Below are positions 13,046-25,166 of a stretch of DNA of 64,000 nt, in pieces. Origin of the DNA: Nymphaea colorata (Eukaryota > Streptophyta > Magnoliopsida > Nymphaeales > Nymphaeaceae); the NCBI RefSeq assembly GCF_008831285.2, contig NC_045139.1, positions 3,170,704 through 3,234,703 of the forward strand. The letters are read 5' to 3'. Numbering within the stretch: the first letter of the stretch is position 1; each line of letters begins with the position of its first letter. The position numbers and the translations under genes were made by a program. The notes under the pieces were generated by a model. The model was not told the DNA's origin. It saw only the letters and a program-made list of their open reading frames with translations, and made no database searches.

Positions 13046-14736
13046 TATTTGCTTGTCTTGGATGATTCAGCGAATAGGCCGACTCACCAATTCGGTTGAA
13101 TTGGTTGTGAATCGGGTTAGAAACATTAAAGAATCATTTAAAAAAAATAAATGAAAAATGTTATAAAAATAATTTAATGAAAAAATTCGAAGGCACATTA
13201 AAATGTAATTAACAGTTGAACACGAGGTGCCCTTTGTTCACAAAAATGGAAGAATCCATCCGAATTGCATTGGAGAATGAAGAAACATGCGCCCCTTGAA
13301 CCGAGCACATAATCTAATTGGCTCGTCATAAATTTGATTGGAATGTACTCCCAATTACACAACCAAATATAAATTCCACGTTATGATAGAGGTTAAGGAC
13401 TGCCATATAAAATGCAAGGACATTGTATATATGTTATTTATTTAGAACTGAACCTAAATCCCAACGCAGTCTGATATTTATCTAAAATATGAATCCAAAT
13501 GTAATCAGATGTCGCCTCTTAAATCCAAATCCAATATGTTTTCTTACAGCTATTACTAAGTACGCTGTCAAAAGCAAGTCTTAACTAATCCAATTCACAA
13601 ACTTCTAGTTCAGTCATCCTTCCTGACCGGGAGTGAAAGATGCCGAGAACAAATCACCCTCGAGGGTAATCCCCACATACCCTATTTGAGTAGATTTGTA
13701 TCTAAAATAAATATATTTATCAAAGAAAAATTCGAAATCCAACATTTAAGTTGTCCTTGGTAGTTTCGGATCTTCGATCCGAGACTACATAAAAAAGCGT
13801 GCTTTGAGAGATCCTCAAATTTCAATAACATGAATTTTAAATCCTTGCTACATGTTAAAAAACCACTTACTTAAGGTCAGATAAGAGAGGGGAAGGGGAA
13901 GCTTACTGAGATCCACGGTAAAACAACACAACATGTTATTTATGATACTAAGAAATTCTCATCAACTGAATCCAGATTCAACGGACAGTGCCTTTGAAAT
14001 GGCAGCAAGTTGGCATGAAGATAATACGGACATTTATTGGAGCCTACATTTGTCATAATTCCACCACCTTGGCTGCATAGATTTGTCTCCTGAAAAGCGT
14101 CATTAATGGCTATGTTCTTGATTACCTCTTCTTTTTTTTTTTTTTCTTTTTTTTTTGCCTCGAAGCATACGGAAAGAAGGAAGGAATCCATCATTTCTTG
14201 CATGGCACTCCAATGTTCCTTTTGGCCTTCTCAAGAATGGCGTTTGAAGAGAACCAACTGTGATTCTTGGAGTGATTAGTTTCATTGCAGTGACGTTGTC
14301 CTAAGTGCAGGAGAATCTCTGTTAGGGCACGCGTTTGTTTTATTGCGGATTTAAATCTGCAGTGCTTTGAAACCAATAGGATTTTAGGTCCCCGAATGTA
14401 AGGTTGGACCCCTTTCTCATCCACCTTAAATTCATGGTTTTTTTTTTACATGTAAGTATATGTAAAATTCATGTCATTTTCCTCATATCCTAAAGTTCAT
14501 TTATAAGTGCTTTAGTGCAGCTTCAGCTACCCAACGCAACCTTAATGAAAAAAGGACATGAAATAAATGTCACTGGTCATTTCAAGTCTTTTTTTTTTAA
14601 AGAGCGATTGTCCATTAATCTAAGGGCTAGAAGGAACAAGGGTTTACATGAGCCTATACTGGTCTCAATTCCATCGCCTTGGTCGCATTATTTCATTTAT
14701 TTGCTTGCAAGTTGCAACTTGTGTTAACATCTAGAG

Positions 14737-14739
<3 letters not shown>

Positions 14740-14773
<34 letters not shown>
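14740..14773. repeat. TA dinucleotide microsatellite
   Basis: About 17 uninterrupted TA units in intergenic DNA. Confidence 0.9.
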
Positions 14774-14778
<5 letters not shown>

Positions 14779-16395
14779 GACAAGCATTAACCTAATCCCA
14801 CTTGTTAGCAGGTAGCCGCTGGCCCGTTAATTGAGTTTGAATTTACCAATGCCTTTTGTACTTTCTTCATAAAATATTACATTATGGTGGATCCAATCTT
14901 GCGAAATCGTTCATAATTAATGGTTTTGAACGCAGAAGCAAACTTGGAGTTATCTAGAACTGAGTTCGAATATGATAGGCATGCGCATGGTCTCTACATG
15001 CAAGTTAGATTGTTATTGGATCTCTGATGAAACTTCATCTGGATCTGAATCCAATCACTTCTCATGGATCTAAATAAACAAATTCATGGCTAAGGATCAG
15101 ACAATACCAACCTGTTGGCATCCCTAACAAACTACATTTTTTGTAATCTTTTCCGAGGGTTGTATATGAGTTGAGTCGAGCTCGAAGTTGGGCCAACTGC
15201 TGGCTAGTTCCGGCGTTACTCTGACTGAAAAAAACTCGAATTCCAGTTCGGCTTGAAGTTGAGTTCAGCTCCATGAAACATGCTGGTGAGTTGATTAGGA
15301 CTCACGTAACTCGTTCATGTTAAGTTAATGTCTTTTGTTTTTTTAAGTAGTTTAACTGGTCAACTCATTTAACTTATTAATTTCTTTTAACTAATTCAAC
15401 TATGAACGACTATCCAATGGTTAGTACTAGTCGAGTAGAGTCGAGTTTAAATGTATCAAGTTCTTACAAATTTGATTCGTTTAACCTGTCAAGGATAAAT
15501 TTAAACACAAACTTGATTAGTTTGTATGAGCGAGTTATAATGAAGCCCGGGTGAGTCATTTTACTATGTTGACTGAAGGCTACAAAGTTTTTTTTTTTTG
15601 ACATTTTTTTTACTGAAAATTGTGGATTTTATTAGAAAGTTGTAAAAATGTTGGTTTTCTTTAGAATCTGTGGATTTAGGATTGAGATCTCCAAGTCGAA
15701 CTTGGGATTCACGTTTCCGTGTTTTATTGCAATCTAATATCAGACATGAGTTCCAACGTCGAAAAATTATATTAGATCTGAAATACCGTAATATAAAACG
15801 AGGATGGTCGCAGGAGAATCTACTGTGGATTCGGCGAAGAGGGAGGAAAGTGGTGGGAGAGAGCGGCAGAGTAGGGTTGAGAAGAGACAGAGGCGCATTG
15901 AATAGTGTGAGGACGACCAGAGCCCCCGGTTTCCAATGCCCTCTTCCTCTTCCTCTCACCCCCTTCTCTCTCCCCTCTTCTGAGTTGTCGCATCAACGTC
16001 TCTTTTGTCCATTTCGAATTCCCAGAGCCCTCAAATTTTGAAGGCTTAACTCAGGGGGGGGCCAGAAGCCCACCCACTCTCTCTCTCTCTCTCTTTTTCT
16101 CTGTAAAAATTCATTTCTGACGTCCCTTCCCTCTCGAACACGTGTATGTCACCATCTTTCCCCTTCTCCTTTTCTCCCTCTGCTCAGGCTTGCACCAAAT
16201 TGCTACCTTCTCTCTCCTGACCATCTCTCTCCTGCCCATGTCCTGCTGCTGTTTTTTTGCCCTTTCAACCCCACTACCGTCTGTCTGCCCGTGCTCCCTC
16301 TCGTCTGTCGTGTTTTATCTGCTCATCCCGTGCCACCAATCTCTCTCCCTCCCTCCCTCCCTCCCTCGTTTGCAATGTTCCGGGGACCTTTCAGA

Positions 16396-16440
<45 letters not shown>
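16396..16440. repeat. Compound CT/CA microsatellite
   Basis: About 9 CT units run straight into about 13 CA units, inside a CT-rich, leader-like block. Confidence 0.9.
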
Positions 16441-16443
<3 letters not shown>

Positions 16444-16752
16444 AAAGAGAACCATTTCGGGGAAAGTGATCTGGTTCAATTATTTTTGTTCATGGTCCTC
16501 TGGTACTGGTTTTAGGTTCTTCAGATTTCAAGTCTCTTCGTGGTAGCTGATTTATATTGCGTACTTGTTTGAGTTAACCACTTTTACACATTGAGTGTTT
16601 CGTCTTGACTAGTTCCTCTTGGTTTCCTATTCGATGGAGCTCGCTGTCTGTGTGTTTTGTATATTTCTCTCGAAGCTCCGTGAACATGTTTAGTTTGTTT
16701 GACAGCCTTTCCTTACTGGTTGAATATGGCTACGGAAACTTGGGTGCATATT

Positions 16753-17075
16753 CATGGTAGCTTTCAGATCCGCAGTTTCTTTCTTCATTCGGAATAGATC
16801 TAATCCACCACGTACCATTTTGGTACCTTTCAAATCGACAGTTTCTTATCTCGTCCAAGATAGATTCTATCTACCAATTTTTTTCAATTCCTTGCTTTTT
16901 AACCCATGGTAGCTTTCAAATCTACAGTTTCTTTCTTCCATAGTAGATTTAAACATCCACCATGTTTCTAAATCTTTACCTTTTGGTCCTGTTAACATTC
17001 AATTTCACCGTTTCATTCTTCATCCAAAATAGATTTAGTCCACCACCATTTTTTCAAATCTTCATATTTTTCTAT
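16753..17075. repeat. Four degenerate tandem repeats, period about 75-80 bp
   Basis: Successive blocks starting near 16753, 16829, 16903 and 16981 each show, in order, a 'GGTAGCTTTCAAATC'-like word, 'CAGTTTCTTTCTTC', 'ATAGATTTAATCCACCA' and a T-rich trailer ending 'CAAATCTT'. The copies differ from one another at many positions, so the array is old. Confidence 0.65.
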
Positions 17076-18095
17076 CATGGGCATCGTCCTTCTTAGACTT
17101 CTATTAGACTGCGGTCCCAATCCATACTTGTCCGCACTTGTGTTGTTCTTGTTTTGTCGTCAATGTTTAGATGTCAATATTGTGCTTCATTTCCACTATT
17201 TTGGTCTCACCTTTTATATTTAATCTTCAGTCCCACATCCAAATTCATGAAGTTCATCCGGCGACTCTTTCTTTCCTTTGTATGTTGTATTCCTGAATCT
17301 TGAGAAAGTTTTTGCGTCATTATCTCTTAACTATTTATTATATATTTCAAGGAGTCAATGTAATGTGAATCCTTGTGATTTCTTATTGGTTTTCCAGGGT
17401 TGATGAGTGGAGCTCCTTTAGATTCAAAACAGGTTCCTGCTGAACATATAGAGCTGCTGAGTTATGGATACCACTGTCCTATCCTTTGGCGAGAAGGCCC
17501 GGATAGGCTTGTGGTTTGCATGACACGGGAGCTGCATTGTTCATGCTTCAACCTCATTTGGATTGAAGGGAGCTCTGCTCTTAAATCTTCTCTCTACGGC
17601 CACCATCTGTTCTCGACCACGGTCTTGATCTTTTAGGTTTCCGCTGTGATCAACGCGGTCGTGAGTTTGATCGCGAACGCCTATTCTTTGAAGGTTTTGA
17701 GCCTTTCTCCGAAGAGGACAGTAGTTGCTCTAATTCAAGATACAACAGTACTGATTGGATGCATTTCACTGGTATGTGCTTCGTCGCTTTCGTGAGCAAG
17801 TACTAGACTTCTAGTACAGTGAAGAGTTTTCACTAGATTTGGTTGTGTATATATATCTGCAACTTTGATCTCTTTTGAAAACTGCAATATAAAGTAGATC
17901 AGCACCAGTACATGGACCTTTATAAACTGCAATATAAAGCTGCGGTGCCGGTACATGGTTAACTGTACCGTATTGTTGCCCCAGTCTGTTTTTTATTTAA
18001 ATTAGACGTAGCTGCTGTTATTTCGTTTAGGGCTTCTCGCCGCATCTAATGATATTTATTAGTCTTTCTTTCTTGTGACTTGTGAGTACTTTCAT

Positions 18096-18098
<3 letters not shown>

Positions 18099-18136
<38 letters not shown>
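18099..18136. repeat. GA dinucleotide microsatellite
   Basis: About 19 AG units with no interruption. Confidence 0.9.
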
Positions 18137-18138
<2 letters not shown>

Positions 18139-19435
18139 GAAAAAGAACTATAGTAAAGGAGACAGCATCCAAAGAAGAGAAATGGATGCAGAAGAGTTAC
18201 AAATTAACACAACAAAGAGATGAGAGAGATAGATAGAGAGACATTCGGGCTGGAGATTTCATGCTGTTTTGCTAAGTAAATGCTTTGGGTTTATAAAAAC
18301 GTTGAGTAACCATATTTAAGTCAGCTAAAACTATTATACACCTAGCTATGTCACATGAGCGTAGTTGCTTGCACCGCAGCTTCCAAGGACCTGTTGTAAG
18401 TGTTGCAAGAAGGAACCTACATGTATGAATTTAAATAAACTATGTTTTTTCGATTTAGAGTGCACAGTTCAAAATATCAACATCAACCCCCACAGGCCAC
18501 AGTGCACGTCTGTTCTTCACCTGCACTCTGTATACTCCCGACCCCTTTAGCATCCTTTTGTTGGATCCATGTGAGATGTATAATTATATAATGGGGGCTT
18601 CAGCTCAGATCACTCTATATAATCTCATTCTTTTTGTTTTTTGCTAAATGTTTTCACAGATCGTTGCCAGCAGCCAGAAGATGGATTCAGATCACGCCAG
18701 TATCAAAACATATTTTTTGGTGCATTGTACAGAACTTTGGTGGTGATTTGTATCTTAGGTCTCAATCTGCAGAGGATTGAATATCTAATGCGGAAAGTCC
18801 TGGTTTATCGCTGTTTCTTCAGTACTGATTTCTGCCTTTGATCTCGCCCTCTTGTATACCATTGAAATTGTGTATTCCATGAGCTGCATCTGTCTCACGT
18901 AGTCTATATATTAATGGTGCGGAGATGATTATATTGAGGTTGGAGGAATTGTTACGTTAGGAGGTGTAGTTAGAATTGATGGTGTGAGCTTGTTGCAACA
19001 GAAGTTCCTGGTTGTGAAGAAGCACGTGTGTCGCTTGTAGTAATCAAATTGGAATTCTCAGTGTACGTATATGTTTGCTTGAAAATTCTTGACGGGTTTA
19101 GTTTCATTGTTTTTAATTGATTAGTACGTCATCCTTTGAAGACTTTATGTGATTGTAACATTATCAGTGCATGTGCACCTTTGTTGTGGACAGTAGTTTG
19201 TCTTATTATCTTATTATGTATATATGATTGTTCTTTCATGTTATAAGCTTTGTTTTTCGAGTTTTGACTGAGCTAGTTGCATTTGAAATCATGTTTTGAA
19301 CATGGTTTTTTGTTGACTTGTATTTCTGAAAGAGATTTTAGTGTTAGCCAATAAACAGTCGGTGAATCGGAGTGTATATGTTGTTTAAAATAACTAATGT
19401 ATTGTTTTTCACTTGATCAAAACCTTTTCAGTCAT

Positions 19436-19471
<36 letters not shown>

Positions 19472-19896
19472 ATCTCTTGCTATTTTTATTCTCAAAGGAA
19501 AATGGTCTTTTGTATTTGTGAATTTTTATTTCATAAAGAGACGCTGTTTGGCCTGGGATGATAACAATCGATTTCTCGAACAACGCGTAATATGTTCTCT
19601 ACTCGTTTCTTTTTCTTTTTTCGTCTGTCATTTTGGTTGCTCTGCTCATCACTCTCCATCATTGCGAACGTTTTTCCAGTAATCCGCAGCTTTGCCATTA
19701 GAAAAAAAAAAAACTTCTCTCTCTTATCGTTCAGCTCTCTCCGGAAAGATGTGCCGTGAATTTAGTGGTTGTCCTGTTTACTCCCCTTGCGGTATGACCA
19801 CTCGATCGTAGTTTTCTTCTTCTGTTCGCTTTTTAACCAAACTCTTGATTCTGTGGAGCCTGTACGCCCCTTTGAAACGCGCCGGCTCGTCCCCAT

Positions 19897-20061
19897 TCCT
19901 CCATGCTTTGTTCATTCTATGTCAAGGTCTGAGAATGTTTCGCCCGGACCTCCTAGATTTGAGATACATGCCTTTGAAATGTTTCTTCTCCTCCACATCT
20001 TCCTCCTCCATGCTTTTCTCATTCTATGTCAAGGTCTGAGAGTGTTTCGCTCGGACCTCCT
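19897..20061. repeat. Direct duplication, period 107 bp
   Basis: About 58 bp from TCCTCCATGCTTTG (19897) recurs at 20004, sharing CATTCTATGTCAAGGTCTGA and the following GTTTCGC.CGGACCTCCTA with few changes. Confidence 0.8.
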
Positions 20062-20083
20062 AACTGTAAGGAACTCTGTCGTC

Positions 20084-20141
20084 TATTTATTACGGTCGTC
20101 GGCGGTTGTGTGTATTTATTACGTTCGTCGGCGGTTGTGTG
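20084..20141. repeat. 29-bp tandem duplication
   Basis: TATTTATTACGGTCGTCGGC... at 20084-20112 is repeated at 20113-20141 with one substitution (GGTCG to GTTCG). Confidence 0.9.
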
Positions 20142-22981
20142 TAGAAGACCGAGTAAACAGAGACGTGCCTCCATCATTCCTGTCGAATGAATGTCAAGTC
20201 GAGGTTCGTATTTGTAAGAACAGAAATAGAGACGTGCCTCTACTCTAACCGGCTACTCTACGCCTCTTACACAAAAAATGTTGCATCTTATCTTTTGTTT
20301 TTAATTTAGATGATCTTTCATACTCATTTTCTTTTTTCTCTTGGCTCACGGTAAAAATGGCCTGGTTCTGTGGCTTTTGCAGCTATCATGGTCGTTTCCC
20401 CTTGTCCTTTTCATCGAGAAGCTTTTCCTATTCCCGTTTCATCAATGGACTATGGACTCTTAGACTCATATGAAATTTTATGTTTCGATTCTTGTTAAAA
20501 TTCCCTTGGACCTTTGCAACAAAAAGTTTCTAGCTCCCCACCCCTGGTTACTAGGCAGCTATGGAGCCATTTAGCTTCGCCGCTAGTAGTCTTTTGGGTC
20601 ACCAAATAGAAGCATGTTTGATATCAAAATAAAAAATTAATTAATGGGACATGAATTAGCAAATAGGTTAACGTCTATTCTATCATTTTTTAATGAAACA
20701 TAAGGAGTTTCTAATTTTCATCAGACATAACTTTTTATCTTTCAACAAAATGAATTGACATCACTTTTATTTTTTGAAGAGACATGTCCTTTTATCTATT
20801 TTTCATCTGTTTCTTGATATTCATAATTTTAGAATGTTTCTTAAGATCCATAATTTCAGACTGGGCATTTTCAGGAAAACGTGGGCAAGTTTTGGTTTAT
20901 ATCTAACCCAAGGTTTTCTCACCTGGGTGCCTCTTTGAAATATAAAGTTCGTCCTTGTTAGTGAATTTTGCACTTTGTTTTTGTGTTTTCAACTCATTGG
21001 TTTCTTCGGGCGATTTGGTTGCAACAGCATTTAACTCTTTAACTTGTATTTGACTTGGTAGTCAGTTGAAGTTGGTATATCACTTTGAATCTCAATGTTT
21101 CAATAATAAATTAAATTTGAAGGATATTGTTAATCTAGTTTCCTTCTAATTAAAATTAAACTAATCGGTTCATCTGGATTCAAAAATGATTTATGGACAT
21201 GGTCTTTCCGAGCCTAGTTCTACTCCTTGTGAACTTTTACTGAAGTATAATGATCAAAGAAGGCGAAGAGCAAGAAGTGATGAAGAACACTTTTGAGGGA
21301 CGGGTCACACATGACCAGGGTTGGACGACACTAAAATTATGTTAGGAGTATGATTTATATTGTCAAAACAAGGCTCTTTCTTTTGACTAGCTATGGTGCA
21401 TAACTGGGATTATGTATCCTACGTTTGTGTCTCATAATGTGTAGTTTGATGCCATGAAAAATTTTGCAGTAACGAGCAAGAGCTCCACCTACATTAGCTA
21501 TGAAAGATGGATTCAAAGACCTTTAGGTTGCGTTTGCTTACTGCAGATCTCAGATCCGTGGTGGTTTCAGATCACTGCACATTTGAAATTAGCACAAAAA
21601 TCTGACTTCAAATCCACATTTTTACATTAAAGTGTGGATTTGAAATCCATATTTGGGGTAGAAGCTGAAATACACAGTTTAATACATATGTGTACTTCAG
21701 CTATCACATATTTGAGATTCCCTCGGATTTGTAGGGAATCAAACACCCTAACTTGTGCACGGCTTTAAGGCTAGCCAAAAACTGTTGCTGTCTTTTTCTT
21801 TCTTTTTTCTTTTTCTTTTTTTTTTCCTTATGCAAAAAGATAAGGATACAAAAGCCCATGATCTAAAATCCCTAAAACTTGAAAACCGTGAATCTTAAAT
21901 TTGACCGTCCTCTCTCTGATCTTAAATCTTACTTAAAGGTCAATAATGATCTTAAATGTGTATTTTTAGATCTGACCTCGGCCTATTAATTCAATGAACC
22001 ATGAATTTTACACTGAACCTTTTGCTACATTTGATATGGAGTAATCAGACGTCCCTAAATAATCAGACACCCCTAAATAGGGATCTCAATAGATCACATT
22101 CAAATCAAATATATTCTTAACTCTATCTGCTTTTTCTCGCATATTCACATATTGAGACTCTAATTCAGATTCCACTACAAACGAAAAAAGTCATATCTGA
22201 ATCCAGATCTGAAATCCAATTTCATGATCTAAATCTCATTTTTATATTTATTTCCACATCTGAATCTGAATTTTGAAACAAATCCAGTCTATTTTCAAAA
22301 TGTAAGGGCATTAGATATAAGACACTTATAAGATATTTATGACTTGTGCTTGTTCTGAAAAACTATCGAGGAATCTGCTAAATGCATGCATTTCGATCTG
22401 AAAACCATCCGAGATTTACTACTGCTTGATATGCATACTTTTTGCCTCAAGGCTGAAGTGATGGTGAGACTTTTCATCGCGGGACAAAAGATTTCACATC
22501 AGATTCACTGAGATTGACCTTTATTTTGTTGGGTACTTTTCTACAATTTAACAACATAATTTACTTTGGCATCAGAACATATATTGGTAACATAGCATGT
22601 AAGTTTCTTTATGTATCATAAATATGCAAAATATAAATTACGTACTTTATAAATATAGATGACATGTGTATAAAAAGAGTGTAGTATACACACAAAACAT
22701 GCATATATTATAATATGTGTGAACTAGGTAGAATCTATATTAGTACATGTCCATCATAAACAGGTATTTTAACGAGCTGGGATCCCCTGAGAGGAGTTAG
22801 ATTATGGGATTCTGTATTCGAAATATGCTCAATTTTAGGAGGACTAATTTAACAAAAGCTTGTCCAAGCTTCAAATTCATCTATTCAGCCAAGCCAGACA
22901 TTCAAATGGGACCGAAAGAAGTTCAAAGTAAAGCGTATGTTTCAATTAAAATTCTTACATTTCAGTGCCTTTTCTACATAA

Positions 22982-25163
22982 GGCCCCGTTTGATTGTCGG
23001 GAAAAATTTTTGCCCGTTAGGGCTGCTCTTCTTCGACTCTCTGCGGCTGCGTTCCTCTTCGACCGCTCGCCGTGCTCTCTACCACCACCGCCGCTCAACT
23101 CCAGCCTTCGCTCCTTTACAACCATCATCGCCTACACGAAGGTTCGTACTCTCTCTCTCTCCCTCTCCCCCACCATCGCCCTTTGTCTGCGCGAGAGGCG
23201 ACGTCTCCGTCGAAGGGCGACTGCTCTGTTGTGGTATTCCAACTTCACCGGCTTGACCATCACCTGATTTGGGTATTTTTCCAGTTGAAGCATCATATTT
23301 TCTTCTTATTGTTCGAGTAATTTCATTACCGTGATGCTTGACAATCCAAATCAACTCGTTTATCCAAATGTTTGCGATCTTCTTCTTCGGGATGAACTAG
23401 GAACAGAGAGATGCATGGATGCATAAACAAGTTCCTTTTCGTACAGAAGTTTTCTGATTTTACATCGTTGTAGCAGTAGAGAGTGCATTTCGCGTTTCTT
23501 CTGTTGGAGAAGAAGGGGGTCGTTTGATTATTAGATGTTATCTTCAACCATGAGATTCTAAATTAAATTGATAACATATTTTCTTCATTTTCCTGTTTCT
23601 TTTTCCAGGATTGGTTCTGTTTTTCTGACTATGGTGTTAACAAATGTCTCTGTTTTCATCTGGTTTTGCAGACAAGCCTATTGCTTATCTCAGTCGGTAT
23701 TTAATGGCTTTTGTATAGTTAGAAAAAATACCGAAATAAGTGGCAACTACTGGTATTATTGGAATGTATCATGTTTTTTTCAGCGTTTTTTTCTTGAGAT
23801 CATTGATTTTCATTTCCTATGTAATGCATCTATATGAAACACATACTGAATGTATACATGCATATGGGATGAAGCTCTTGGTGACATATTTATTCTAATT
23901 GTTTGTTAGAATTTATCTATGTGCATACTGCATACATGCACAAATGCGTGCACAGTTTTTATATAGTGCAGACAGTATTTCTGTTTACAGGACTCAGCAG
24001 TCATGCTAAACATTCAGATGATCTGGCTGTGTCTTGTCACTTGTCAGCTATTCTGGTGGTTTTTTTGGAATGTATATGTGTTCTACTAAACTTCATTGCC
24101 TTCTTCTTATTTTCTCCATTATCTGTTGTGTAATTTCTGCAGGGAACTGCTTCTGTGGTTCTTGCTGCGCTTATTGCGGCACTAAAATTAGTTAGCAGAT
24201 CCCTAGCTGAGCAGACCTTTCTCCTCCTTGGTACTGTTAAGGTAAGTTGAAATTTAAATTTATATCCAATGACATTTCCGTTGATATGTAGTTCATATCA
24301 AATGGTGATGGGAAGGTATCTATGTTTCTTTTGCTTTTTGTTGCCTTCCATGTGAAGAACCTGATACTATTAAGTCTTTTTATCAATAGTTCAATCTGTA
24401 ACTTCACGAACTGTAATTTGTTAATACTTTTCTGATTTAAAGCTGTCATTTTATCTTATCAACTTTGTTTTCATCACTTGCAGGCTGGGACTGGCACTGC
24501 AGAGCTGATTGTTCTTGGGATATCAGGACAGGTATCCTTGATCCGCATGTTTATCAGTTGAACTGATCTTCTGATAATTACCGAGTTTTGAATTTTGACG
24601 TCTAAAATCACATGTCAGATTCTCTTTCAGACCAAAGGTTGGATAGTCCCAAAAAGTTTGATCGTCTCAAAAATCTGCTGACCTTGTTATTAAATCATGT
24701 GAAGAAATGGCCCGACTAGCTCACCAACCTTGAACTATAGGTTATATCATGTTACAAATGTTTAAGCTATAAATTAGTAGCACATAGCTTATTGTGTTAT
24801 CTGCTATAGTATGTTAGAAGTTGATTTTTCTTATATACTACTCTGTTTCTTACACAAATTAGCTGGTCACAATTTGTAAATAATTACCATGTTATTTGGA
24901 TGCCCCATTAAAAATGCGAGTGTACCCACGTGAAAATGGAGGAGAACAAAAAAACCACATCTTCCAACAGTCACCTAAAAAGTCTTTCATTTATTTTACC
25001 CTGTGCACTAAACACAGCTAATTTTACCCTGCAAAAATCTACCCTCCCATTAAACAGGGCCTCTCTTTGGAAGAAGGGAATTTTTCCTTCTGTATTTTTT
25101 TCCAGAATTCTTTTCCATGGTAAATTTACCATTCTAATTTCTTCCCTGCCATCAAACAGGGCC
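22982..25163. mobile_element. Candidate Pack-type PIF/Harbinger element carrying malic-enzyme exons
   Basis: The left end reads GGCCCCGTTTGATTGTCGGG. The right end, read on the opposite strand, is GGCCCTGTTTGATGGCAGGG. About 20 of the first 25 positions match. The element is flanked on both sides by TAA (22979-22981 and 25164-25166), as expected for a 3-bp TWA target duplication of the PIF/Harbinger superfamily. No transposase frame is seen inside. The interior holds a GC- and CT-rich leader-like block (about 23020-23270), then decayed NADP-malic enzyme exons with their introns (24143-24725). I infer capture of genomic DNA by a non-autonomous element. Caveats: another similar right-end motif (CCATTAAACAGGGCCT) occurs at about 25039-25054, so nested insertions could mimic one element. 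Confidence 0.5.
24143..24725 (+). pseudogene. Decayed NADP-dependent malic enzyme exons (fragment)
   Basis: Exon a (24143-24241) begins after a consensus acceptor and encodes 33 residues starting GTASVVLAALIAALKLV, matching the strongly conserved block around the Rossmann fold of plant NADP-malic enzyme. It ends at a GTAAGT donor. Exon b (24484-24531) encodes AGTGTAELIVLGISGQ, again between proper AG and GT sites at the intron position usual for the family. A third, worse-preserved exon follows from 24631 (TKGWIVPKSLIVSK), then an in-frame TGA at 24679. After a frameshift, LLNHVKKWP follows, corresponding to the LQHFKKPWA segment of the family. In the functional enzyme the nucleotide-binding loop reads GAGEAGTG; here the exon a/b junction gives GTVKAGTG, so the GxGxxG loop is damaged. 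No other part of the 550-600 residue enzyme was found. Confidence 0.8.
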
Positions 25164-25166
25164 TAA

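Larger units (their letters stand above)
7701..16040. other. Intergenic, repeat-rich, no gene seen
   Basis: No supported coding region. Holds a degenerate hAT-like element (8963-9504), palindrome-type dispersed repeat copies (8551-8727, 9523-9674, 12931-13045), a TA microsatellite (14740-14773), homopolymer T/A runs, and a second, more decayed AGCTCGA-type patch near 15160-15560. Open frames up to about 130 codons (for example 15564-15959) lack recognisable domains or splice context. Confidence 0.6.
16041..22978. other. Long stretch without a supportable gene; CT-rich leader-like start
   Basis: It begins with a CT-rich, promoter/leader-like block (16078-16440, with CT and CA runs), followed by degenerate tandem repeats (16753-17075), a GA run (18099-18136), a GT run (about 19451-19471), and small tandem duplications at 19897-20061 and 20084-20141. 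The longest open frames (159 codons at 19769-20248; 78 codons at 17400-17636) show no recognisable domain. A non-coding transcript is possible but not demonstrated. The 21530-21755 stretch has inverted GCGTTTGC/AAACACCC ends like a small MITE. Confidence 0.5.

Noticed and set aside
17400-17636. 78-codon open frame (+) after an AG|G acceptor-like site
   Set aside because: It has no recognisable motif and no connecting exons; it shares a short TTGGATTGAAGGGAGCTC-like word with 34318-34335, too short to mean homology.
19769-20248. 159-codon open frame (+)
   Set aside because: It spans two local duplications, has no recognisable domain and lacks splice or promoter context; a second overlapping frame is also open across the duplicate, so it is likely chance.
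23985-24030. Possible further upstream malic-enzyme exon (SSHAKHSDDL after an AG)
   Set aside because: Only a few residues resemble the family's SHLVFNDDIQ segment and the donor is not in place; not strong enough to add to the pseudogene.
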